A stretch of 64,000 nucleotides of DNA, taken from positions 1 through 64,000 of the forward strand of contig JAOLZO010000008.1 in NCBI GenBank assembly GCA_028343845.1, read 5' to 3'. Position 1 is the stretch's first letter, and each line of letters opens with the position of its first letter. The position numbers and the translations under genes are program-made. This DNA comes from Verrucomicrobiota bacterium. GTDB taxonomy: Bacteria > Verrucomicrobiota > Verrucomicrobiia > Opitutales > Seribacteraceae. The notes under the pieces were generated by a model. The model did no database searches, had not been told where the DNA came from, and saw only the letters and a program-made list of their open reading frames with translations. Positions 7,888-18,447 of the stretch are shown one piece after another.

Positions 7888-7917
7888 TATATAGGACAAA
7901 CAAATTCGTGGATGCAA
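7888..7917 (-). promoter_or_regulatory. Predicted korA promoter with near-zero leader
   Basis: On the minus strand, TTGCAT (7917-7912), an 18-bp spacer and TATATA (7893-7888), overlapping an alternative TATAAT (7889-7884). Either -10 places the transcript start about 0-4 nt before the ATG at 7878. No Shine-Dalgarno fits in such a leader. Prediction from consensus only. Confidence 0.45.
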
Positions 7918-7985
7918 ATTTGGTACGTTAACGACTCAATCACAACGATAATCGATTCAAATTTAAAAAAAAAACAAGGCCGTCG

Positions 7986-8007
7986 AAAAACTTGCTGAAT
8001 CAACAAG
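7986..8007 (-). terminator. Candidate intrinsic terminator of the oxygenase gene
   Basis: On the minus strand CTTGTTGATTCAGCAAG can form a 6-bp stem with a 5-base loop and is followed directly by TTTTT. It lies 8 bp past the stop codon of the 2OG-Fe(II) oxygenase gene. The stem is weak (one G-U, A/T-rich). Confidence 0.5.
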
Positions 8008-8014
8008 ATAATTA

Positions 8015-8584
8015 TCATAAAAACTCAGCGGGAAGGGGGAATGGAAAAAGGTTAAAAGCGAATGAGACCCTCTCCCCCCCTGAACAATTCTCGCGAACGC
8101 CATGTTTCATTGAAGGATCGAAGAGCAGGAGCTTCCCAACTTCAGGAGAAATCTCCAAATCATCCTCCCCTTCGGAAACAAAGAACAAATTGCCCGAATT
8201 TTCTTCACATGACAAATAAGTGACGGCTGAAAGAACGGATAAACTCACATGGTCATGCACACCGGTCTGGGTTCCGGGAAGACCTAAGTTAAACCAAAAG
8301 GGGGGATATGTTTTTTTGGAAAACGGGAGGGGTTCGAACAAAATTGCCGAAGATATTTTCAGTTCGTCCTTACCCAAGTCACGGGCGTAACGCATCGGTT
8401 TGCGAACAGTGGGAACCCGATCAACCGGCAAATAGGAATTTTCCCATCTCCCCATGATCTTGTGAGAATGTTTCATATTGCCTCGGTTCGACAAAATTTC
8501 ATCGAGCAATCGAGGAACCCAGCATTCCCAACCCGGAACTATCGATTGAATAATCTTTTTGCCACCAAAGGAGATGATTTCCAT
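8015..8584 (-). CDS. Putative 2OG-Fe(II) oxygenase (PF13759-like)
   Basis: 189 residues. The central and C-terminal half fits the small 2-oxoglutarate/Fe(II) oxygenase family: VHDHVSLSVLSAVTYL with the first metal ligands near residue 116-118, GNLFF and GKLLLFDPSMKHGV with the distal His, then ERVSFAFNLFP with the 2OG-binding Arg. Enzymes of this family hydroxylate small molecules or protein side chains; the substrate here is unknown. It begins 8 bp after the cupin gene on the same strand, so the two are probably co-transcribed. No signal peptide, so likely cytosolic. Confidence 0.65.
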   Translation of the reverse strand: MEIISFGGKKIIQSIVPGWECWVPRLLDEILSNRGNMKHSHKIMGRWENSYLPVDRVPTVRKPMRYARDLGKDELKISSAILFEPLPFSKKTYPPFWFNLGLPGTQTGVHDHVSLSVLSAVTYLSCEENSGNLFFVSEGEDDLEISPEVGKLLLFDPSMKHGVRENCSGGERVSFAFNLFPFPLPAEFL

Positions 8585-8592
8585 TACTCGGG

Positions 8593-9069
8593 CTAAGCTA
8601 ACTTCCGGATCAAGTCTGAGTTCAAGGGGTAATCTCTCACCAGTTGGTCAATGTCTGGCCAGAAAAAATCTTCGTAAACGAAACCCGGAGTGACCGAACA
8701 ACTAACCAGGGAGTAGCCATAACCCCCGCAAGGGATCGCTCCGAAAACGGTCCCTGCCCGAATGAGGAGCTGTGGAACTTCGGAACGTTTGCATGAATTC
8801 CCAATCATTTGGCGAGTGTATCTCCCTTTATGGAATGAATGTAGCTCGATCGGGTTTCCTCGGTGAAAGTACCATATTTCATCGGAAGCCAGAGAATGAA
8901 GCCGTGAAGTTTCATCTTTTTTCAGCAGGTAGAGAATGGAAGTACTGCCAGTACGCTCCCCCGACCCGGAATCCATTCGGTGAGAAGATTCGAAAGTTCG
9001 CCGATACCAACCGCCTTCCTCATGCGGAGAGAGTTGCAAAGTCTCGATTGTAAATTCGGCAGTATCCAT
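8593..9069 (-). CDS. Cupin-fold protein, DUF985 family
   Basis: 158 residues from the ATG at 9069. A longer frame reaches back into the tRNA-Pro gene and is rejected. The segments LSPHEEGGWYRRTFES, STSILYLLKKDETSRLHSL, DEIWYFHRGNPIELH and GYSLVSCSVTPGFVYEDF are typical of the DUF985/cupin_5 family, a small beta-barrel with conserved His/Glu residues. Biochemical role of the family is poorly defined. It lies downstream of tRNA-Pro on the same strand and immediately upstream of the oxygenase gene; both have metal-binding beta-barrel folds, so a shared pathway is possible but unproven. Confidence 0.75.
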   Translation of the reverse strand: MDTAEFTIETLQLSPHEEGGWYRRTFESSHRMDSGSGERTGSTSILYLLKKDETSRLHSLASDEIWYFHRGNPIELHSFHKGRYTRQMIGNSCKRSEVPQLLIRAGTVFGAIPCGGYGYSLVSCSVTPGFVYEDFFWPDIDQLVRDYPLNSDLIRKLA

Positions 9070-9112
9070 GAAAATCAAAGTTTCGGATGTCAACCATACC
9101 GATAACTTGGAA

Positions 9113-9190
9113 TGGTCGGGACGGTGAGATTCGAACTCACGGCCTCCTGCTCCCAAAGCAGGCGCGCTAACCAGACTACGCTACGTCCCG
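9113..9190 (-). tRNA. tRNA-Pro (anticodon TGG)
   Basis: Minus-strand cloverleaf: acceptor CGGGACG/CGTCCCG, D-arm, anticodon stem CCTGC/GCAGG around loop TTTGGGA, T-arm GTGAG-TTCGAAT-CTCAC, discriminator A and encoded CCA (9115-9113). Confidence 0.95.
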
Positions 9191-9280
9191 TAAAAAGTAT
9201 TCAGGTTAAACAATTCACGGGAAATAAGCAAAGCAATTCAACAATTTCATCCACCAACTTGGAACAGCCCTCTTTTCGGA

Positions 9281-9316
9281 TTGCAAAAACGCATCAAGAT
9301 ATCATGATATGTTGAT
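9281..9316 (+). promoter_or_regulatory. Predicted metH promoter overlapped by a 24-bp palindromic operator
   Basis: TTGCAA (9281-9286), 18-bp spacer and TGATAT (9305-9310) form a plausible promoter. The spacer and -10 are covered by a palindrome at 9293-9316 whose halves are ATCAAGATATCA and TGATATGTTGAT; only one symmetric pair (9298/9311) mismatches. It ends 6 bp before the metH ATG. ATCAA...TTGAT palindromes resemble sites described for ArsR-family regulators of the SAM/SAH cycle (SahR-type); the similarity is from memory and no regulator gene is in the window. Confidence 0.6.
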
Positions 9317-9322
9317 ACGTTT

Positions 9323-12300
9323 ATGGCGGACTTTTCAAAAACAAAACCATCCGGGGCTGATCTGGAAGAACTTTTAACCAAGCGCATTTTGATCTTGGAT
9401 GGCGCGATGGGCACCATGATCCAGCAAGAGAAACTGGAGGAAGATGATTTCAGGGGAGAGCACTTCAAGAATCATGGAATTGAATTAAAGGGAAACAACG
9501 ACCTCCTTTGCCTGACGAGGCCCGACGTCATTCGCAACATTCATCGATCTTACTTCGATGCAGGAAGCGACTTGGTCGAAACCAACACCTTCAGCGCGAC
9601 AAGCATTGCAATGGCTGATTACAACTTGGAAGAGATTGTACCCGAGCTTAATCTGAATGCCGCCAAGCTTGCCCGCGAAGCTGCTGACGAAGCCATGATC
9701 AAGGATCCCTCCCGTCCCAGGTTCGTGGCCGGAGCAATAGGACCGACCAACCGAACCGCCTCGCTTTCCCCCGACGTAAACGATCCTGCCCTCAGAAACG
9801 TCCATTTCGACGAATTGGTGGAAGCGTACTATGCCCAGACCAAAGCGTTGGTCGAAGGTGGCGTGGATTTACTCCTGCCGGAGACGACCTTCGACACCCT
9901 TAACCTAAAGGCCGCAATCTTTGCCATCGAAAACTACTTCGATTCCATTGGGAAGCGCATCCCCGTCATCATGTCGATCACCATCACGGACGCATCGGGA
10001 CGGACTCTTTCGGGACAGACCGCGGAAGCATGCTGGAACTCGATTGCCCATGCCAAACCACTGGCAGTAGGATTAAATTGCGCCTTGGGGGCTGACGCCA
10101 TGCGCCCGTACTTACAGGCCTTGTCCAAAAACGCGGATTGCTACCTCCATTGTTATCCCAATGCCGGTTTGCCCAATCCGCTTTCGGAGACCGGCTATGA
10201 TGAGAAACCCGAAGACACGGCTTCCTCGCTTTCCGTTTTCGCAAAGGATGGATTGCTCAACTTGGCCGGCGGCTGTTGCGGCACGACTCCTGATCATATT
10301 CATGCCATTTCCGAGCGACTTTCCGAATTCGAGCCGAGGGAAAGACCGGTTATTGACCCAGCGCTTCGTCTCAGTGGACTGGAACCTTTTGAGCTAAAGG
10401 GCAAAGCAAGCTCCCTAATGATGGTTGGAGAAAGGACCAACGTGACCGGTTCCCCCCGCTTCCGTAAGTTGATCGAGAAGGAAGATTACGAATCCGCCAT
10501 CAAAATTGCCAAACAACAGGTTGAAAACGGAGCCAACGTGATCGACGTAAATTTTGATGCCGCCCTTTTGGACGGGGAAGCCTGTATGGCCCGATTCCTG
10601 AACTTAGTTGTTTCCGAACCAGACATTTCAAGAGTGCCCATCATGATAGACAGCTCGAAATGGTCCGTAATCGAGGCTGGGCTCAAGGTCATTCAAGGCA
10701 AATGCATTATCAACTCGATCAGCTTGAAAGAGGGACCCGAATTATTCAAATCGCAAGCTCGTCTGGCCATGCGCTATGGTGCGGCAGTAGTTGTAATGGC
10801 ATTCGACGAGAAAGGCCAAGCCGCTACCTTGGACGACAAAGTGAGGATTTGCGAGCGGGCCTATCAAACACTCGTTGACGAGGTCGGTTTTCCTCCCGAA
10901 GACATTATCTTTGACCCCAACGTTCTAACCCTGGCCACAGGCATGTCCGAGCACGACTCCTACGGAATCGATTTCATCGAGGCTGTTCGGGAGATCAAAC
11001 TTCGCTGCCCGCATGCCCGGACAAGCGGTGGCATCAGCAACGTATCCTTTTCTTTCCGTGGGAATAATTTGGTCCGCGAAGCCATGCATGCGTGCTTTCT
11101 CTACCACGCATGCCAAGCCGGTCTGGACATGGGCATCGTGAATGCGGGCATGTTGGGGGTATACGACGAAATCGACCCCGTTCTTAGGAAGTGCGTTGAG
11201 GAAGTCATTTTAAACAAGGATGCAGAAGCGGGAGAACGACTTCTTGAGCATGCCGAAGAGATCAAGGATCAAAATACGAAGAGAAAGACCGAGGGCCCGG
11301 ATCTGACATGGAGGAAGAAACCTGTTGGTGAAAGGCTTACCCACGCATTGGTTAAGGGCATAGGTGATTTTGCAGAAAAAGACGCAGAGGAAGCCAGGCA
11401 GTTATTAGGCCGGCCGCTCGAAGTGATCGAGGGTCCCTTGATGGATGGAATGAAGGTGGTCGGAAACTTGTTCGGACAAGGAAAGATGTTCCTTCCGCAA
11501 GTAGTCAAAAGCGCCCGGGTTATGAAAAAGGCCGTGGCCTACCTCGAACCTTTCATGGAGGCAGAAAAAGAGGCCGGATCCAAAAGGGGAACCATGGTCA
11601 TTGCCACCGTCAAGGGCGACGTACATGACATCGGAAAGAATATCGTTGGAGTTGTCCTGGCTTGCAACAATTGGGACGTAATTGATCTTGGGGTCATGGT
11701 TTCGTGCGATAAGATTTTAGAAGCTGTCCGCGAACACAACGCCGACGTATTGGGGTTGAGCGGGCTCATAACCCCCTCGCTTGACGAGATGATCCACAAC
11801 GCCAAGGAAATGCAGAATCTGAGCATGGACATACCCTTGCTCGTCGGCGGAGCAACCACGAGCCGTGCCCACACTGCAATCAAGATCGCGCATCATTACG
11901 AGCAACCCGTCGTTCAGGTACCAGATGCGTCTCTGGTAGTCAACGTGTGCAATGAGCTCACCAACCCCGATAAGCGGGAAGATTACGTTCGTGAACTCCG
12001 CGAAAAACAGGAAAGAGACCGCATCAGGCACAAGAACAAGGACGAAAGCAAACTCTTGGCCCTTGAACAGGCCCGGAAGCAAGGATCGTCATTCGACTGG
12101 GAGAAACAAGAGATCGCTACGCCTGATCCGAAAAAACTAGGTGCAAGCAAGGTCAAAGCGAATCTCGAAGAGGTTCTTACGTTCTTTGATTGGTCTCCCT
12201 TTTTCTGGGCTTGGCAACTCAAGGGGAGTTACCCGGCGATTTTTGACCGCCAAGGAGTCGGCGACGAAGCTAAAAAGCTTTATGAGAATGCCCAAGTTCT

Positions 12301-13030
12301 TCTCTCCCGCATCATCGATGAGAAACTCTTTACCTGCGAAGGAATAGTCGGACTTTGGCCCGCCAACTCCGTACAGGACGACGTCGCCGTCTTCGCGGAC
12401 GAAAAGAAAACCGAACGGATCGGAGATTTTCATTTCCTTAGGCGCCAACAGGAAGCGGGCAAACAAGCTCAGCTTTGTCTGGCCGACTATGTCGCCCCTC
12501 TGGATTCCGGCAGAGTCGATTATCTGGGTGCATTTGCCGTGTGCGCAGGGGAAGGCGTTGAAAACCTTGCCCGTGAATTCGAAAGTCAAAACGATGACTA
12601 CAACTCCATCATGACCAAGGCCCTCGGGGACCGGTTTGCCGAAGCTATGGCCGAATACACCCACAAGAAGGTGCGGGAATGGTGGGGATTCGGAACGGAT
12701 GAGAACTTGGACAACGAAGCCTTGATCAAGGAAAAATACCAAGGCATCCGTCCGGCATCCGGTTACCCCTGTCAACCCGACCATACGGAAAAGGACCTGA
12801 TCTGGGACCTTCTTTCCGTAAAGGATCAAATCGGGTTGGAATTAACCGAATCACGGGCAATGAACCCCGGATGTTCCGTTTCGGGGCTATACTTCTCTCA
12901 CCCTGAATCTCGTTATTTCAGCGTGGGTTCCTTGGGCAAGGATCAGGTAACCGACTACGCCGAGCGAAAAGGATGGTCCGTCGAAGAAGCCATCAAATGG
13001 TTGCGTCCGAACATTGACTTCGAGGAATAA
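9323..13030 (+). CDS. metH: Cobalamin-dependent methionine synthase
   Basis: 1235 residues, full length for the family. Domain order: homocysteine S-methyltransferase domain (about 12-335, with zinc cysteines in GLNCALG and [10 protein letters not shown]), pterin/methyltetrahydrofolate-binding domain (about 365-630, [12 protein letters not shown]), B12-binding cap and Rossmann domain (about 660-890, with DVHDIG, the cobalt-ligating His768) and the SAM-dependent reactivation domain (about 910-1230, ending [15 protein letters not shown] and [12 protein letters not shown]). It transfers a methyl group from 5-methyl-THF to homocysteine. No Shine-Dalgarno precedes the ATG; the palindromic operator lies against it. 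All four modules being present means the enzyme should be self-sufficient given cobalamin. Confidence 0.97.
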   Translation: MADFSKTKPSGADLEELLTKRILILDGAMGTMIQQEKLEEDDFRGEHFKNHGIELKGNNDLLCLTRPDVIRNIHRSYFDAGSDLVETNTFSATSIAMADYNLEEIVPELNLNAAKLAREAADEAMIKDPSRPRFVAGAIGPTNRTASLSPDVNDPALRNVHFDELVEAYYAQTKALVEGGVDLLLPETTFDTLNLKAAIFAIENYFDSIGKRIPVIMSITITDASGRTLSGQTAEACWNSIAHAKPLAVGLNCALGADAMRPYLQALSKNADCYLHCYPNAGLPNPLSETGYDEKPEDTASSLSVFAKDGLLNLAGGCCGTTPDHIHAISERLSEFEPRERPVIDPALRLSGLEPFELKGKASSLMMVGERTNVTGSPRFRKLIEKEDYESAIKIAKQQVENGANVIDVNFDAALLDGEACMARFLNLVVSEPDISRVPIMIDSSKWSVIEAGLKVIQGKCIINSISLKEGPELFKSQARLAMRYGAAVVVMAFDEKGQAATLDDKVRICERAYQTLVDEVGFPPEDIIFDPNVLTLATGMSEHDSYGIDFIEAVREIKLRCPHARTSGGISNVSFSFRGNNLVREAMHACFLYHACQAGLDMGIVNAGMLGVYDEIDPVLRKCVEEVILNKDAEAGERLLEHAEEIKDQNTKRKTEGPDLTWRKKPVGERLTHALVKGIGDFAEKDAEEARQLLGRPLEVIEGPLMDGMKVVGNLFGQGKMFLPQVVKSARVMKKAVAYLEPFMEAEKEAGSKRGTMVIATVKGDVHDIGKNIVGVVLACNNWDVIDLGVMVSCDKILEAVREHNADVLGLSGLITPSLDEMIHNAKEMQNLSMDIPLLVGGATTSRAHTAIKIAHHYEQPVVQVPDASLVVNVCNELTNPDKREDYVRELREKQERDRIRHKNKDESKLLALEQARKQGSSFDWEKQEIATPDPKKLGASKVKANLEEVLTFFDWSPFFWAWQLKGSYPAIFDRQGVGDEAKKLYENAQVLLSRIIDEKLFTCEGIVGLWPANSVQDDVAVFADEKKTERIGDFHFLRRQQEAGKQAQLCLADYVAPLDSGRVDYLGAFAVCAGEGVENLAREFESQNDDYNSIMTKALGDRFAEAMAEYTHKKVREWWGFGTDENLDNEALIKEKYQGIRPASGYPCQPDHTEKDLIWDLLSVKDQIGLELTESRAMNPGCSVSGLYFSHPESRYFSVGSLGKDQVTDYAERKGWSVEEAIKWLRPNIDFEE

Positions 13031-13084
13031 ACGCCCCCTTTGGCGTTGCAGGAACCGCCTTGCGAAAGTAGTACTCTTTCAATC

Positions 13085-14926
13085 ATGAAGGAAATGACTC
13101 CACTGGAAGAAATCCGGCATTCCGCCGCTCACGTCCTCGCCACCGCGGTTCTTCGCCTGTACCCGGATACTCAATTGGACATCGGCCCGCCGACGGATTC
13201 CGGTTTTTACTACGATTTTGATTCGGAAATCCCCTTCACCCCTGAAGTAGTCGAGGCCATCGAGACCGAGATGAAGAAAGTCATCAAGGAAAACCAAAGA
13301 TTCGAGAAAATCGAAGTTTCGCGCGAGGAAGCAATTGGGATGATCAAGGAAATGGGGCAGGAAACCTATAAACTCGGCCGACTTGAAGACATCCCCGAAG
13401 GCGAAGCGATCTCATTCTACAGGAACGGGGAATTTGCCGATCTTTGCGCAGGGACGCACGTCTCCTACACCAAGAAGATCAAAGCTTTCAAGCTCCTCCA
13501 GGTCGCAGGTTCGTACCATCGAGGAGATGCCGAAAACAAGCAACTCCAGCGCATCTACGGGACCGCTTTCGCAACCAAGGACGAACTGAAGGAGCACCTC
13601 GATCGTTTGGAGGAAGCGAAAAAAAGAGACCATAGGAACGTTGGGAAGGATCTCGGGTTGTTCCACATTGATGAAATGGTCGGACAAGGTCTGGTTCTTT
13701 GGAAACCCAATGGGGCGGTCATTCGTCAAGAGTTGGAAAGTTTCATTTCCTCCGAGCTCAACAAACAAGGATACTCCCAAGTCTTCACCCCTCACGTCGG
13801 AAAGCTCGAGCTTTACCGGACTTCCGGACACTTCCCTTATTATCAGGATTCCCAATACCCTCCCATCATCCACCGTGACTGTCTATCGGCGTTGGCGGAG
13901 GAAGGGTGTACTTGCTCCGAGCTTTCGAACAAGCTGGAAGAAGGTGAGATCGACGGATACCTGCTCAAGCCGATGAACTGTCCCATGCATATCCGCATAT
14001 TCAAATCCGAACAACGATCCTACCGCGACCTGCCCATCAGGCTTGCCGAATTCGGAACCGTCTACCGTTGGGAGCAATCCGGCGAACTCAACGGAATGAC
14101 CCGCGTGCGCGGCTTTACTCAAGACGATGCGCACCTCTTTATCCGCGAGGAGCAATTGCAGGATGAAATCCAAGGATGCCTCGGCTTGGTCAAGCTTGTC
14201 TTTTCCGTTCTTGGAATGGATGATTATCGGGTGCGCGTAAGCCTGCGCGACCCGGAATCCGACAAATACGTGGGCGATGCAGAGGCTTGGGACAAAGCCG
14301 AGAAGGCGCTCAAGGAAGCCGTCCAGACCCTCGGGGTCGACTACGAGGAAGAGTTGGGAGAAGCCGCTTTTTACGGGCCGAAGATCGATTTTGTCGTAAA
14401 GGACGTCATCGGGAGGGAGTGGCAACTTGGCACAGTCCAAGTTGATTACAACCTTCCCGAGCGCTTCGACCTATCCTACGTCGGTTCGGACAACCAGGAC
14501 CACAGACCTGTCATGATTCACCGCGCGCCCTTTGGATCGATGGAACGCTTTTGCGGGGTTTTGATCGAGCATTTTGCTGGGAATTTCCCAACTTGGCTGG
14601 CTCCCGAGCAAATTAGGATTCTTCCCATGAACGACGAATTGGTGGAAAATGCTCAAGAAGTCCTTGCCCAATTGAAGAGTAAGAACTTCCGGGCGAGCAT
14701 AGACAAACAATCCGGGAAGCTCGGAGCTAAGATTCGAAAGGCCGAGACGGACAAGATCCCCCATATGCTCATTCTCGGACAACGCGAGATCGATGAAGGG
14801 AACGTCTCGATCCGGTCGCGGAACAACCCGGACATGGACGGAACCCGTCCGCTTGATGAATTCATTTCCAGCATCGAGGAGGAAATCTCATCCAAAACAC
14901 TGCCCAAGGAACGGGCAAACACTTGA
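13085..14926 (+). CDS. thrS: Threonyl-tRNA synthetase without TGS domain
   Basis: 613 residues from the ATG at 13085 ([19 protein letters not shown]). An upstream in-frame TTG at 13040 adds only 15 unlikely residues. The protein starts directly at the editing domain (HSAAHVLA, later CAGTHV), so the usual N-terminal TGS domain is missing. The class II core follows ([34 protein letters not shown]) and a C-terminal anticodon-binding domain (from about [10 protein letters not shown]). Two oddities: a Cys/His-rich insertion before motif 2 (IHRDC...EGCTCS), and Tyr at the position where E. coli has zinc ligand His385 ([10 protein letters not shown] versus SCHRNEPSG). It attaches threonine to tRNA-Thr in the cytosol. 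Confidence 0.93.
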   Translation: MKEMTPLEEIRHSAAHVLATAVLRLYPDTQLDIGPPTDSGFYYDFDSEIPFTPEVVEAIETEMKKVIKENQRFEKIEVSREEAIGMIKEMGQETYKLGRLEDIPEGEAISFYRNGEFADLCAGTHVSYTKKIKAFKLLQVAGSYHRGDAENKQLQRIYGTAFATKDELKEHLDRLEEAKKRDHRNVGKDLGLFHIDEMVGQGLVLWKPNGAVIRQELESFISSELNKQGYSQVFTPHVGKLELYRTSGHFPYYQDSQYPPIIHRDCLSALAEEGCTCSELSNKLEEGEIDGYLLKPMNCPMHIRIFKSEQRSYRDLPIRLAEFGTVYRWEQSGELNGMTRVRGFTQDDAHLFIREEQLQDEIQGCLGLVKLVFSVLGMDDYRVRVSLRDPESDKYVGDAEAWDKAEKALKEAVQTLGVDYEEELGEAAFYGPKIDFVVKDVIGREWQLGTVQVDYNLPERFDLSYVGSDNQDHRPVMIHRAPFGSMERFCGVLIEHFAGNFPTWLAPEQIRILPMNDELVENAQEVLAQLKSKNFRASIDKQSGKLGAKIRKAETDKIPHMLILGQREIDEGNVSIRSRNNPDMDGTRPLDEFISSIEEEISSKTLPKERANT

Positions 14927-15014
14927 TTTCACTCTTATTCGAGATCACGAAAACCCGGAACCCGATCTTTCTCCCTCCTTGCCCATCCGTACTTCTTCGG
15001 ATAAAATACCCACC

Positions 15015-15320
15015 GTGGAAGAAAAAAGTCATTCCAGTCCGATCAGAAGGCTGCTCGCCTTGCCCTTCGTTTTCCTTATCCGAGCCTATCGGCTGATCTC
15101 CCCGTTGAAACAATTGATTTTCGGACCCTATGCCCGTTGCCGTTTTCACCCGACCTGCTCGGAGTATGCCCTCGAATGCTTCAAGCGTTTCAATTTATTC
15201 AAGGCCTTGCACATGACCTTTGCCCGAATCGGTCGATGCAACCCACTTCATCCCGGTGGATACGACCCGGTCGCTCCCCGGAAATCCGTACCGCAAAGTA
15301 ATGAGCCAGGAACTCACTGA
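15015..15320 (+). CDS. yidD: Membrane protein insertion efficiency factor YidD
   Basis: About 101 residues from a GTG at 15015; the start is uncertain because the frame is open far upstream into thrS. The C-terminal 65 residues are unmistakable Yid[49 protein letters not shown], with the conserved cysteines. YidD is a small membrane-associated protein that assists YidC/Sec-dependent insertion. The N-terminal segment [20 protein letters not shown] forms an amphipathic or hydrophobic helix. Its end overlaps the menF start by 20 bp. Usual neighbours (rnpA, yidC) are absent. Confidence 0.8.
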   Translation: MEEKSHSSPIRRLLALPFVFLIRAYRLISPLKQLIFGPYARCRFHPTCSEYALECFKRFNLFKALHMTFARIGRCNPLHPGGYDPVAPRKSVPQSNEPGTH

Positions 15321-16744
15321 CCCAGCACCGTCCTTTTGTGACGAGACCACCGATCTGCTTCCGTTTTTCAGGCAAGCGGTCGAACGGGCAGTACTTTCGG
15401 GCCAACCCTTTTTCGTTTCGGTCACGATCGAGACTTCATACTCCGACCCATTGGCCATACTCGAGGAAATCCATCGGCCCAACGAACCCATTTGCTATTT
15501 GGAAAGACCTTCCAACGAATTTTCCATCGCATGCGCCGAATTTGTAACCGAAGCTTCCTTCGACGGACCCGAGCGGTTCAAACAAGCAAAGGCTTGGGGA
15601 GAGTCGGTTTTCACGACTACCCTCATTGCCGGCGATCACCACAACCCGGGCACCGGCCCCACCCTTTTCATGGCCGCAACCTTCGAGGACGAACCTGGAG
15701 GCAAATCCTCCCCCCCCCGCACTACAGGTCTTTCTTCCCCGTTGGCAGGTCCTGAGAAAAGGGGGTTCACACTTCGTGATCATCAACGCCTCGGTTGACG
15801 ATCAAAGCGACCCGGTCCGCCTAACTGAAGAATTTGCAAATGCAGTCAAGCGCATCAAGGACAAGCCCCCCGACGACGCCAAGCCAAAGGAAACCGCGCA
15901 ATTCGAACTCGGACAACCGGAAGAGGAATTCGACTATGAAAGCGCCGTCGGTCAAGCTCTCGAGCATATCCGTTCAGGGCAAATCTCCAAAGTCGTGCTG
16001 GCTCGCAAGCTTACCTACGGCACTTCAAGCCCCTTAAACCCTTTCTCCATCGCCCACGATTTGCGGCAACGCTTTCCCGAGTGCTTCACTTTTTGCCTAT
16101 CTACCCCCGGCCAAGGGATCATGGTCGGGGCAACCCCGGAAACCTTGGCCAAGGTTTCGGGAACCACCCTCGAAACCGAAGCCTTGGCTGGCTCTGCTCC
16201 CCGGGGTCCATCGGCAGGAAAGGATGCGCATTGGGGCAAAACCCTGCTTGGGAGGGAAAAGGAAGTCCTCGAGCATCGATTGGTTATCGAAAGTATCCAA
16301 AGAAGGCTCGATTCCATTGGATTGAACAACTTTGAAGAAGGCCGTTCACGTCTTCTCCGGTTGGCAAACCTTCAACATATCAGAACCCCCTTGCGGGCGC
16401 AACTGCCCTCTGGCGTTCACCCTTTCGACGCGCTTTGCGCCCTCCACCCAACCCCTGCCATGGGAGGAACACCCAGAGAATCCGCCCTGTCGTTGGTTCG
16501 CAAACTCGAGGGCTCTCAAAGGGGATGGTACTCGGGCGTCACCGGCTGGCTTGACTCGAAAGGTCGTGGAGAATTCATCGTTCCCATTAGATGTGGAAAA
16601 ATCATGCCCGAATCACTCACCCTTTATGCCGGTGCCGGCTTGGTGGAAGGATCCGTTCCCGAGCAGGAGAAAATCGAGACGGACTGGAAACTCCAAGCCA
16701 TGCTTGAAGTGATCACCGGGAGAACGACTCTTCCCGGTGAATGA
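15301..16744 (+). pseudogene. menF: Isochorismate synthase, interrupted by a frameshift in a C9 run
   Basis: The gene starts at ATG 15301 ([12 protein letters not shown]) and reads in one frame to about 15710, where the homologous product continues in the +1 frame after a run of nine C (15710-15718). The downstream frame gives ALQVFLPRWQVLRKGG and then the chorismate-binding catalytic domain (SAVGQALEHIRSGQISKVVLARKL, GATPETLAKV, HIRTPLRAQLP, LHPTPAMGGTPRESAL, YAGAGLVEGSVPEQE). As written, translation from the start codon ends at 15798 without the catalytic domain. Eight Cs would restore a 480-residue enzyme. Causes could be an assembly error, a true mutation or phase-variable slippage. It normally converts chorismate to isochorismate for menaquinone; the last bases overlap menD as ATGA, supporting a functional operon. 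Confidence 0.8.
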
Positions 16745-18438
16745 ACGCTGATTCACAGTCAACGGCCCGGGCCAATTGGGCATGGGGATGCGCCGTGGCC
16801 AAGACCCTGTTTGAACTCGGTGTTGAGCAAGTCGTTTTCTCTCCCGGTTCCCGTTCCACCCCGCTTGTCCTTGGATGCGAAAACCAGAATGGTCTTCGTA
16901 CAATCCCCATACTTGACGAGCGGACAGCTTCTTTTTTCGCCCTTGGCCTAGGCAAACGGACAGGCAAACCAACCGCATTGATATGCACTTCCGGATCGGC
17001 CCCGACCCATTGGTTCCCTGCCGTGACGGAAGCCGATCACTCAGGTGTTCCCCTTCTTTTGCTTTCCGCAGACCGGCCGCCCGAGCTTCAGGATTGCGGT
17101 GCCGGACAAACCATAAATCAAATCGGTTTATTCGGAGAATTCGCGAGGGCTTTCCATCCAATCCCTCTCCCAGATGAATCGCAAAAGAGCATCCAAGAGC
17201 TCAGGGAGATTATCGTTCATGCCTACTCGCAGTCCATAGGAAAGAACCCCGGTCCCGTTCACCTGAACTTCCCTTTCCGGGAACCCTTGGTATCCGAAGA
17301 CAAGGAACAGCTCGAGATCGACCTGCCTGCAATCGCTGCTCCTTCCCCATCCCCTCCGGACACAGTTTCGTCAAGAGCCAATGGCATTCTCGAAAAACTG
17401 GGTTCGGGCAAGCGCCTGCTCGTGATCGCAGGGGAACAAGCTCCTCTTGAAACCTTCTCGAAATGGGATCACCCCCAGAGTCCACCCATTCTTTGCGACT
17501 CCCTTTCTCCTCTTCGTGAAGCGCCTTCCCCGACCCGAATACTGAGGTTCGAGAATTTGCTCCGAAGCAAAAGTTTCCGTCAAAAGGCCCGACCCGACGC
17601 CATCCTCCAGTTAGGACCCTTGCCTACCTCCAAAACCTTGCGCAAATGGATTGAGGACCTGAACGTTCCCCGTGTTGTAATCGAACCCCGGGGGAAAAAC
17701 GTCGATCCATTGGCAAGCCCTAGCAGTTCATTCGATCTCGATTACCCAGTGATCTCATCACTTGATTTCCCCGAAGGCGAAAAAGGGTGGAGTGATCGAT
17801 GGGTTCGGTCCGAAGAGCAAATCGAGTCCAAGCTCGACCTGTTCTTGAGTGATGAAAACGACTGGTTCGAAGGAAAGCTTAGCCGGATCTTATCAACCCA
17901 TTTGCCCAAGGGTTCTCAATTGCACGTTGCCAATAGCATGCCCATTCGTGACCTCGAATGGTTTTGGAAAGGAAGCGATCTTGGGCGAACTCTATCCGGA
18001 AACCGCGGAGTCAACGGAATCGACGGGACTCTCGGAACCGCCCTCGGAATCGCTCATGATTCCAAAGACCCAAGCTTTTTACTTACCGGGGAACTGGCTT
18101 TCCTCCACGACTCCAATGCCCTGCTTGCCTCCCGGCATTTCTCCGGAAGCCTGACCGTATTTCTGGTTAACAATCAAGGAGGAGGGATATTCGAGAATTT
18201 ATCCGTTGCCGGGTTGCCAGCCTTCGAAAAATGCTTCGCCACTCCCCAAGATTGCAACTTCAAGATGCTTTGCGAAGCCCACGGCGTTGAGCACGTTCTG
18301 CCCGTTGACTGGAAAAGTCTGATCGAGTTGATCGAATCCGATCCGCCCTCAGGAATCCGTGTGATCGAGATTAGAACCGACCGTAAGAAGGATCGGGATA
18401 CCAGGCTCAAGGTTCTCAGCCTTGGTCCCGAATCCTAA
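16741..18438 (+). CDS. menD: 2-succinyl-5-enolpyruvyl-6-hydroxy-3-cyclohexene-1-carboxylate synthase
   Basis: 565 residues, normal MenD length. The thiamine-dependent enzyme joins isochorismate and 2-oxoglutarate in menaquinone synthesis. N-terminal TPP-pyrimidine domain: SPGSRSTPLVLGCE, DERTASFFALGLGKRTGKP, CTSGSAPTHWFPAVTEA, LLLSADRPPELQDCGAGQTI. C-terminal PP domain: NRGVNGIDGTLGTALGIA and FLVNNQGGGIFENL. It overlaps the end of menF by four bases (ATGA) and is followed by an Fpg-type gene after 9 bp. The later pathway genes (menH, menC, menE, menB) are not in this window. Confidence 0.95.
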   Translation: MNADSQSTARANWAWGCAVAKTLFELGVEQVVFSPGSRSTPLVLGCENQNGLRTIPILDERTASFFALGLGKRTGKPTALICTSGSAPTHWFPAVTEADHSGVPLLLLSADRPPELQDCGAGQTINQIGLFGEFARAFHPIPLPDESQKSIQELREIIVHAYSQSIGKNPGPVHLNFPFREPLVSEDKEQLEIDLPAIAAPSPSPPDTVSSRANGILEKLGSGKRLLVIAGEQAPLETFSKWDHPQSPPILCDSLSPLREAPSPTRILRFENLLRSKSFRQKARPDAILQLGPLPTSKTLRKWIEDLNVPRVVIEPRGKNVDPLASPSSSFDLDYPVISSLDFPEGEKGWSDRWVRSEEQIESKLDLFLSDENDWFEGKLSRILSTHLPKGSQLHVANSMPIRDLEWFWKGSDLGRTLSGNRGVNGIDGTLGTALGIAHDSKDPSFLLTGELAFLHDSNALLASRHFSGSLTVFLVNNQGGGIFENLSVAGLPAFEKCFATPQDCNFKMLCEAHGVEHVLPVDWKSLIELIESDPPSGIRVIEIRTDRKKDRDTRLKVLSLGPES

Positions 18439-18447
18439 ACAAACGAA

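Noticed and set aside
9191-9322. Cobalamin or SAM riboswitch before metH
   Set aside because: Only 132 bp lie between tRNA-Pro and the ATG, no B12-box-like or SAM-aptamer helices are seen, and the palindrome explains the control region better.
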